The notes under the pieces are model-generated. The model did no database searches. It had not been told where the DNA came from and worked only from the letters and a program-made list of their open reading frames with translations. Positions 6,499-8,612 of a stretch of 8,612 bases of DNA are shown in pieces. The number at the start of each line of letters is the position of its first letter. Positions within the stretch are counted from its first letter, which is position 1. Source of the stretch: an uncultured Chloroflexota bacterium (GTDB lineage: Bacteria > Chloroflexota > Limnocylindria > Limnocylindrales > Limnocylindraceae); NCBI GenBank assembly GCA_903820655.1, contig CAIJIA010000195.1, positions 1 through 8,612 of the forward strand, read 5' to 3'. A program made the translations under genes and the position numbers.

Positions 6499-7246
6499 GC
6501 GACACCGAGTCGAGTGCGGCATAGAGGCGCATCTGTCGCGCTGCGCCGTCGGGTGAGAGGAGCGCGGCACGGCGCTCAGCCGATGGAACGCTCCGCAAGC
6601 CTGGGACCTCAAGGTGAATCGCACCATCGGCGCTGAGCATCAGCACCCGGTCGGCAACGAGCAGTGCCTCTGCAACGTCGTGCGTAACGAGCAGCGTCGC
6701 CGCCCCTGCCACAAGCTCGGGGAGCTCGTCGTCGAGGCGGGCGCGCGTGATCGCATCAAGTGCCGCGAACGGTTCGTCGAGCAACAGGAGCGATGGCTGT
6801 CGCACCAGTGCACGCGCCAGCGCCACGCGCCCACGTTCGCCACCCGAGATCTCAGCAGGATTCCGATCCAGCAGCCCACCCGCACCAACGCGCTTGAGCG
6901 CCGCCTCAGCGGTGGCCCGAGCGCTCGGAAGCGATTCGCCCGCCAGCTCCAGTGGGAGCGTCACATTGCGCAGCACCGTGCGCCATGGAAGGAGCCGCGA
7001 CTCTTGAAAGACGATGCCGACCTCTGGTCGACCAGCGGCGGCCGCACCCCCAACGAGTGCAACGTGCCCAGCGGTTGGCGTGAGGAGTCCGGCGACAAGA
7101 CGCAAGAGCGTCGACTTCCCTGATCCATTGGGGCCAAGGAGCGCCACCGATTCACCCGCGGCAATCGCCAACGAGAGGTTGCGGAGCACGTGGCGGTCAC
7201 CGTACGAGTGCGAGAGCCCCTCAATTTGAAGTATCGGCATCAGCAC
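6491..7246 (-). CDS. ABC transporter ATP-binding protein, NitT/TauT/ThiZ type
   Basis: The 251-residue product is the nucleotide-binding subunit that energises the permease. Motifs in order: Walker A GPNGSGKST at residues 38-46, Q-loop VFQESRLLPWRTVLRNV at 79-95 (Gln81; the LLPWRTV element is typical of the SsuB/TauB class), signature ISGGERGRVALARAL at 133-147 (Glu in place of the common Gln of LSGGQ), Walker B LLLLDEPFAALD at 153-164 with catalytic Glu158, and H-loop LLVTHD with His189. Start choice: the GTG at 7246 or the ATG at 7240, two codons later, are equally possible; neither has a clear Shine-Dalgarno, and the FTR1 stop is about 30 bp upstream. It therefore probably depends on the FTR1 transcript. 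Its stop overlaps the permease start. Confidence 0.94.
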   Translation of the reverse strand: MLMPILQIEGLSHSYGDRHVLRNLSLAIAAGESVALLGPNGSGKSTLLRLVAGLLTPTAGHVALVGGAAAAGRPEVGIVFQESRLLPWRTVLRNVTLPLELAGESLPSARATAEAALKRVGAGGLLDRNPAEISGGERGRVALARALVRQPSLLLLDEPFAALDAITRARLDDELPELVAGAATLLVTHDVAEALLVADRVLMLSADGAIHLEVPGLRSVPSAERRAALLSPDGAARQMRLYAALDSVSHA

Positions 7247-7276
7247 ATCATCGCGCGCGAAGCCTGCACGCGCCAG

Positions 7277-8134
7277 TCAGGCGCTGGTGGCGGCGCGGGC
7301 TGCAGCAGCTCGCCGCACGGGGCGCACATAGAAGATAAGCCCGAAGAGCAGGTAGGCACCCTGTGCGAGGAGCGTTGTGAGCTCTGGGGTTGAGCTGTAG
7401 CCAACAATCGCTCGCAAGAACTGACCGATCCCCTCTTTGTGCGGCAGCACCGCAGAGATGTCGTAGAACGGCGTAATCAAACCTGGCAGTACGCCAACCT
7501 CAATGAACTCATGGACTCCATACGAAAGGAGGCCCGAGGCGATCAGCACGAGGGCGGCGCCCGTCACATTGAAGAACGCGCTCAGGTTGAGTCGCAGGCC
7601 AGCCCGGAAGATCAACACACCAATACTGGCGGCGATCAGTAGGCCAATCACGGCGCCAAGAACGACGGAGAGTCCCTCCCCCGCCGCTGCAGTCGTCTGG
7701 CCGAGCAGGAAGAGCGACGTCTCAATCCCTTCGCGAATCACCGCGGTAAAGGCGAGTAGGCCGAGCCCCAGCACCGACGTAGAGGCAACGGCACGATCGA
7801 CTCCCTTGCGAAGATCGGCGCCGAGCGAGACCGCCTGCTTACGCATCCAGAAGAGCATGTAGGTGAGGATCACCACGGCGAGGAGCGAGGTGGTGCCGGC
7901 GATGATCTGTTCGGCGGTTCCCTGCAGGCTCCCGAGGGCGACGAACGCAACAACGCCGATAGCGGCAGATGCAACGATGGCGGTGGCAACGCCAAGCCAG
8001 ACGCTGGCAAGTCGATCGGCGCGACCGATCTTTACGAGATAGCTCGCAATAATGCCAACGATGAGTGCCGCTTCGACCCCTTCACGAAGTCCGGTGAGTA
8101 GTCCTCCGAAGCCCCAAGCGATGATGCTCTCCAC
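7277..8134 (-). CDS. FTR1 family iron permease (EfeU-like)
   Basis: The 285-residue product is a polytopic membrane protein of the FTR1/EfeU family, which imports iron across the cytoplasmic membrane. Both family iron-binding motifs are present in membrane helices: REGVE at residues 17-21 and REGIE at 134-138. Hydrophobic stretches fit about seven helices (near 8-34, 44-68, 78-98, 120-146, 154-175, 184-207 and 254-273), and the tail is short and basic with Ala-rich sequence. The start is a GTG at 8134, preceded by AGGGGG with a 6-nt spacer, a strong ribosome binding site. Neither EfeO (cupredoxin/M75 peptidase-like) nor EfeB (Dyp peroxidase) is adjacent. Instead an ABC importer follows about 30 bp downstream on the same strand. 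Ferric or ferrous iron is the expected cargo from the family; other metals cannot be excluded. Confidence 0.93.
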   Translation of the reverse strand: MESIIAWGFGGLLTGLREGVEAALIVGIIASYLVKIGRADRLASVWLGVATAIVASAAIGVVAFVALGSLQGTAEQIIAGTTSLLAVVILTYMLFWMRKQAVSLGADLRKGVDRAVASTSVLGLGLLAFTAVIREGIETSLFLLGQTTAAAGEGLSVVLGAVIGLLIAASIGVLIFRAGLRLNLSAFFNVTGAALVLIASGLLSYGVHEFIEVGVLPGLITPFYDISAVLPHKEGIGQFLRAIVGYSSTPELTTLLAQGAYLLFGLIFYVRPVRRAAAARAATSA

Positions 8135-8172
8135 GTGAATCCCCCTCTCGCAGATGCTGTGAACGCTTGGGG
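8112..8172 (-). repeat. 9-bp inverted repeat bracketing the FTR1 start
   Basis: CCCCAAGCG at 8112-8120 and CGCTTGGGG at 8164-8172 are perfect inverted copies 43 bp apart. In the FTR1 mRNA the 5' arm lies in the leader and the 3' arm in codons 5-8. The loop holds the Shine-Dalgarno and GTG start. The pairing is seen directly; any regulatory role is inference. Confidence 0.4.
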
Positions 8173-8187
8173 AAATGGTGCCATCTC
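8172..8187. promoter_or_regulatory. Imperfect palindrome, possible operator of the FTR1 operon
   Basis: GAAATGG-TG-CCATCTC pairs at six of seven arm positions (mismatch at 8174/8185). It lies over the candidate -10. It does not match the Fur, DtxR/IdeR or MntR consensus as I know them. Possible binding site for a regulator; weak evidence. Confidence 0.22.
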
Positions 8188-8204
8188 GTGAAGAAAAGTG
8201 TCAA
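8175..8204 (-). promoter_or_regulatory. Candidate promoter for the FTR1/ABC transporter operon
   Basis: On the minus strand a perfect -35 hexamer TTGACA lies at 8204-8199, followed after 18 bp by CACCAT (8180-8175), only a 3-of-6 match to TATAAT. The placement, about 40 bp upstream of the GTG, is right for a leader carrying the ribosome binding site, but the -10 is poor. The element overlaps an imperfect palindrome at 8172-8187. Confidence 0.3.
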
Positions 8205-8220
8205 CCGCACCTGTCTAATG

Positions 8221-8238
8221 CGACAAGCAGCCTTGTCG
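8221..8238 (-). terminator. Hairpin downstream of aceE, no T tract
   Basis: On the minus strand CGACAAG, a GCTG loop and CTTGTCG form a perfect 7-bp stem beginning 12 nt after the aceE stop. It is followed by CATTAG rather than a run of T, so it is not a standard intrinsic terminator. An overlapping GCGACAA/TTGTCGC pairing is also possible. It could mark the aceE 3' end or be a protein-binding site upstream of the FTR1 promoter. Confidence 0.4.
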
Positions 8239-8249
8239 TTTGTCGCGAC

Positions 8250-8612
8250 TTAGCGGTCGAGAACGAAGACGGGGAGTCGGTCGGGGTCGATGCCGAGCTC
8301 CTTGATCGCGGTGGCCGCCTCGGCTGGCGTGCGCTCGCCGCCACGCGCCAACGCCACCATTGCGGCAGCGGTGATGTGCTTCGCGTCCACCGAGAAGAAC
8401 TCGCGGAGCGCCTCGCGCGTATCGCTCAGGCCGAACCCATCGGTGCCGAGCACCAGATACGGCACATCGATCCACGGGGCGAGAAGGTCAGGGAGCGCCG
8501 TCACCCAGTCGCTGGCGGCAACGATCGGGGCGCCGCCACTGCCGAGCTGATCCTGAAGCCACGACGTTCGCGGCGCGCTCTCCGGGTGGCGACGATTCCA
8601 GCGCTCCACAAC
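8250..8612 (-). CDS. aceE: Pyruvate dehydrogenase E1 component, homodimeric type (C-terminal part)
   Basis: The frame enters from the right edge and gives the last 120 residues before a TAA at 8252-8250. The sequence WNRRHPESAPRTSWLQ, then IVAASDWVTALPDLLAPWIDVPYLVLGTDGFGLSDTREALREFFSVDAKHITAAAMVALA, matches the C-terminal domain of homodimeric AceE (E. coli has RVLGTDGFGRSDSRENLRHHFEVDA here). AceE decarboxylates pyruvate with thiamin diphosphate and passes the acetyl group to lipoyl-E2. The thiamin-binding and catalytic domains lie outside the window, so activity cannot be judged. The usual E. coli end is replaced by a similar-length tail ending VFVLDR. A thiamin-diphosphate enzyme next to a possible thiamin-precursor importer is suggestive but not proof of a link. 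No E2 or E3 gene follows on this side. Confidence 0.93.
   Translation of the reverse strand, partial: VVERWNRRHPESAPRTSWLQDQLGSGGAPIVAASDWVTALPDLLAPWIDVPYLVLGTDGFGLSDTREALREFFSVDAKHITAAAMVALARGGERTPAEAATAIKELGIDPDRLPVFVLDR

Noticed and set aside
6499..6627. Longer start for the ABC permease
   Set aside because: The extra 43 residues are Arg/Ser/Cys-rich and out of phase with the ATPase coding sequence; they look like shadow translation.
8135..8249. TPP riboswitch or other known riboswitch upstream of the FTR1/ABC operon
   Set aside because: I searched by eye for the CTGAGA and GGATAATGCCAGCG-type THI-box elements and found none.
8135..8249. Fur or DtxR/IdeR iron box
   Set aside because: No sequence near the 19-bp GATAATGATAATCATTATC or TTAGGTTAGGCTAACCTAA patterns is present.

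Overview
The window is a gene-dense, GC-rich bacterial chromosome segment with almost no non-coding DNA. Ten protein genes can be supported, two of them cut by the window edges. I see no RNA genes, insertion sequences or CRISPR array. The organism is most likely a Chloroflexota or Actinomycetota bacterium. The main reason is a trio of neighbouring genes (MSMEG_4193-type phosphatase, DUF3090 protein, SCO1664-type kinase-like protein) known mainly from Actinobacteria and some Chloroflexi. The homodimeric-type pyruvate dehydrogenase E1 (AceE) fits either phylum. I cannot choose firmly between them; this is inference from gene content.

Left part (1-203): the 5' end of an alpha/beta-hydrolase gene runs leftward off the window. 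It is divergent from the next gene across only 55 bp.

Plus-strand operon (204-4678): fumC (class II fumarase), a phosphofructokinase with pyrophosphate-type active-site residues, and then the trio. Every junction overlaps or is 1-3 nt long, and only fumC has a clear Shine-Dalgarno sequence, so the five genes probably form one translationally coupled transcript. It joins TCA-cycle and glycolytic enzymes to a conserved kinase-like/phosphatase/zinc-knuckle set of unknown role.

Minus-strand operon (8134 down to 4689): an FTR1-family iron permease, then an ABC ATPase, permease and lipoprotein substrate-binding protein of the NitT/TauT/NMT1-THI5 class. The binding protein most resembles proteins for the thiamin pyrimidine precursor. 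The two operons converge with a 10-bp gap at 4679-4688.

Right edge (8250-8612): the 3' end of aceE, also on the minus strand. The 115-bp gap between aceE and the FTR1 gene holds a hairpin, a perfect -35-like hexamer, an imperfect palindrome and one arm of an inverted repeat that brackets the FTR1 start codon. This is the most likely regulatory region in the window.
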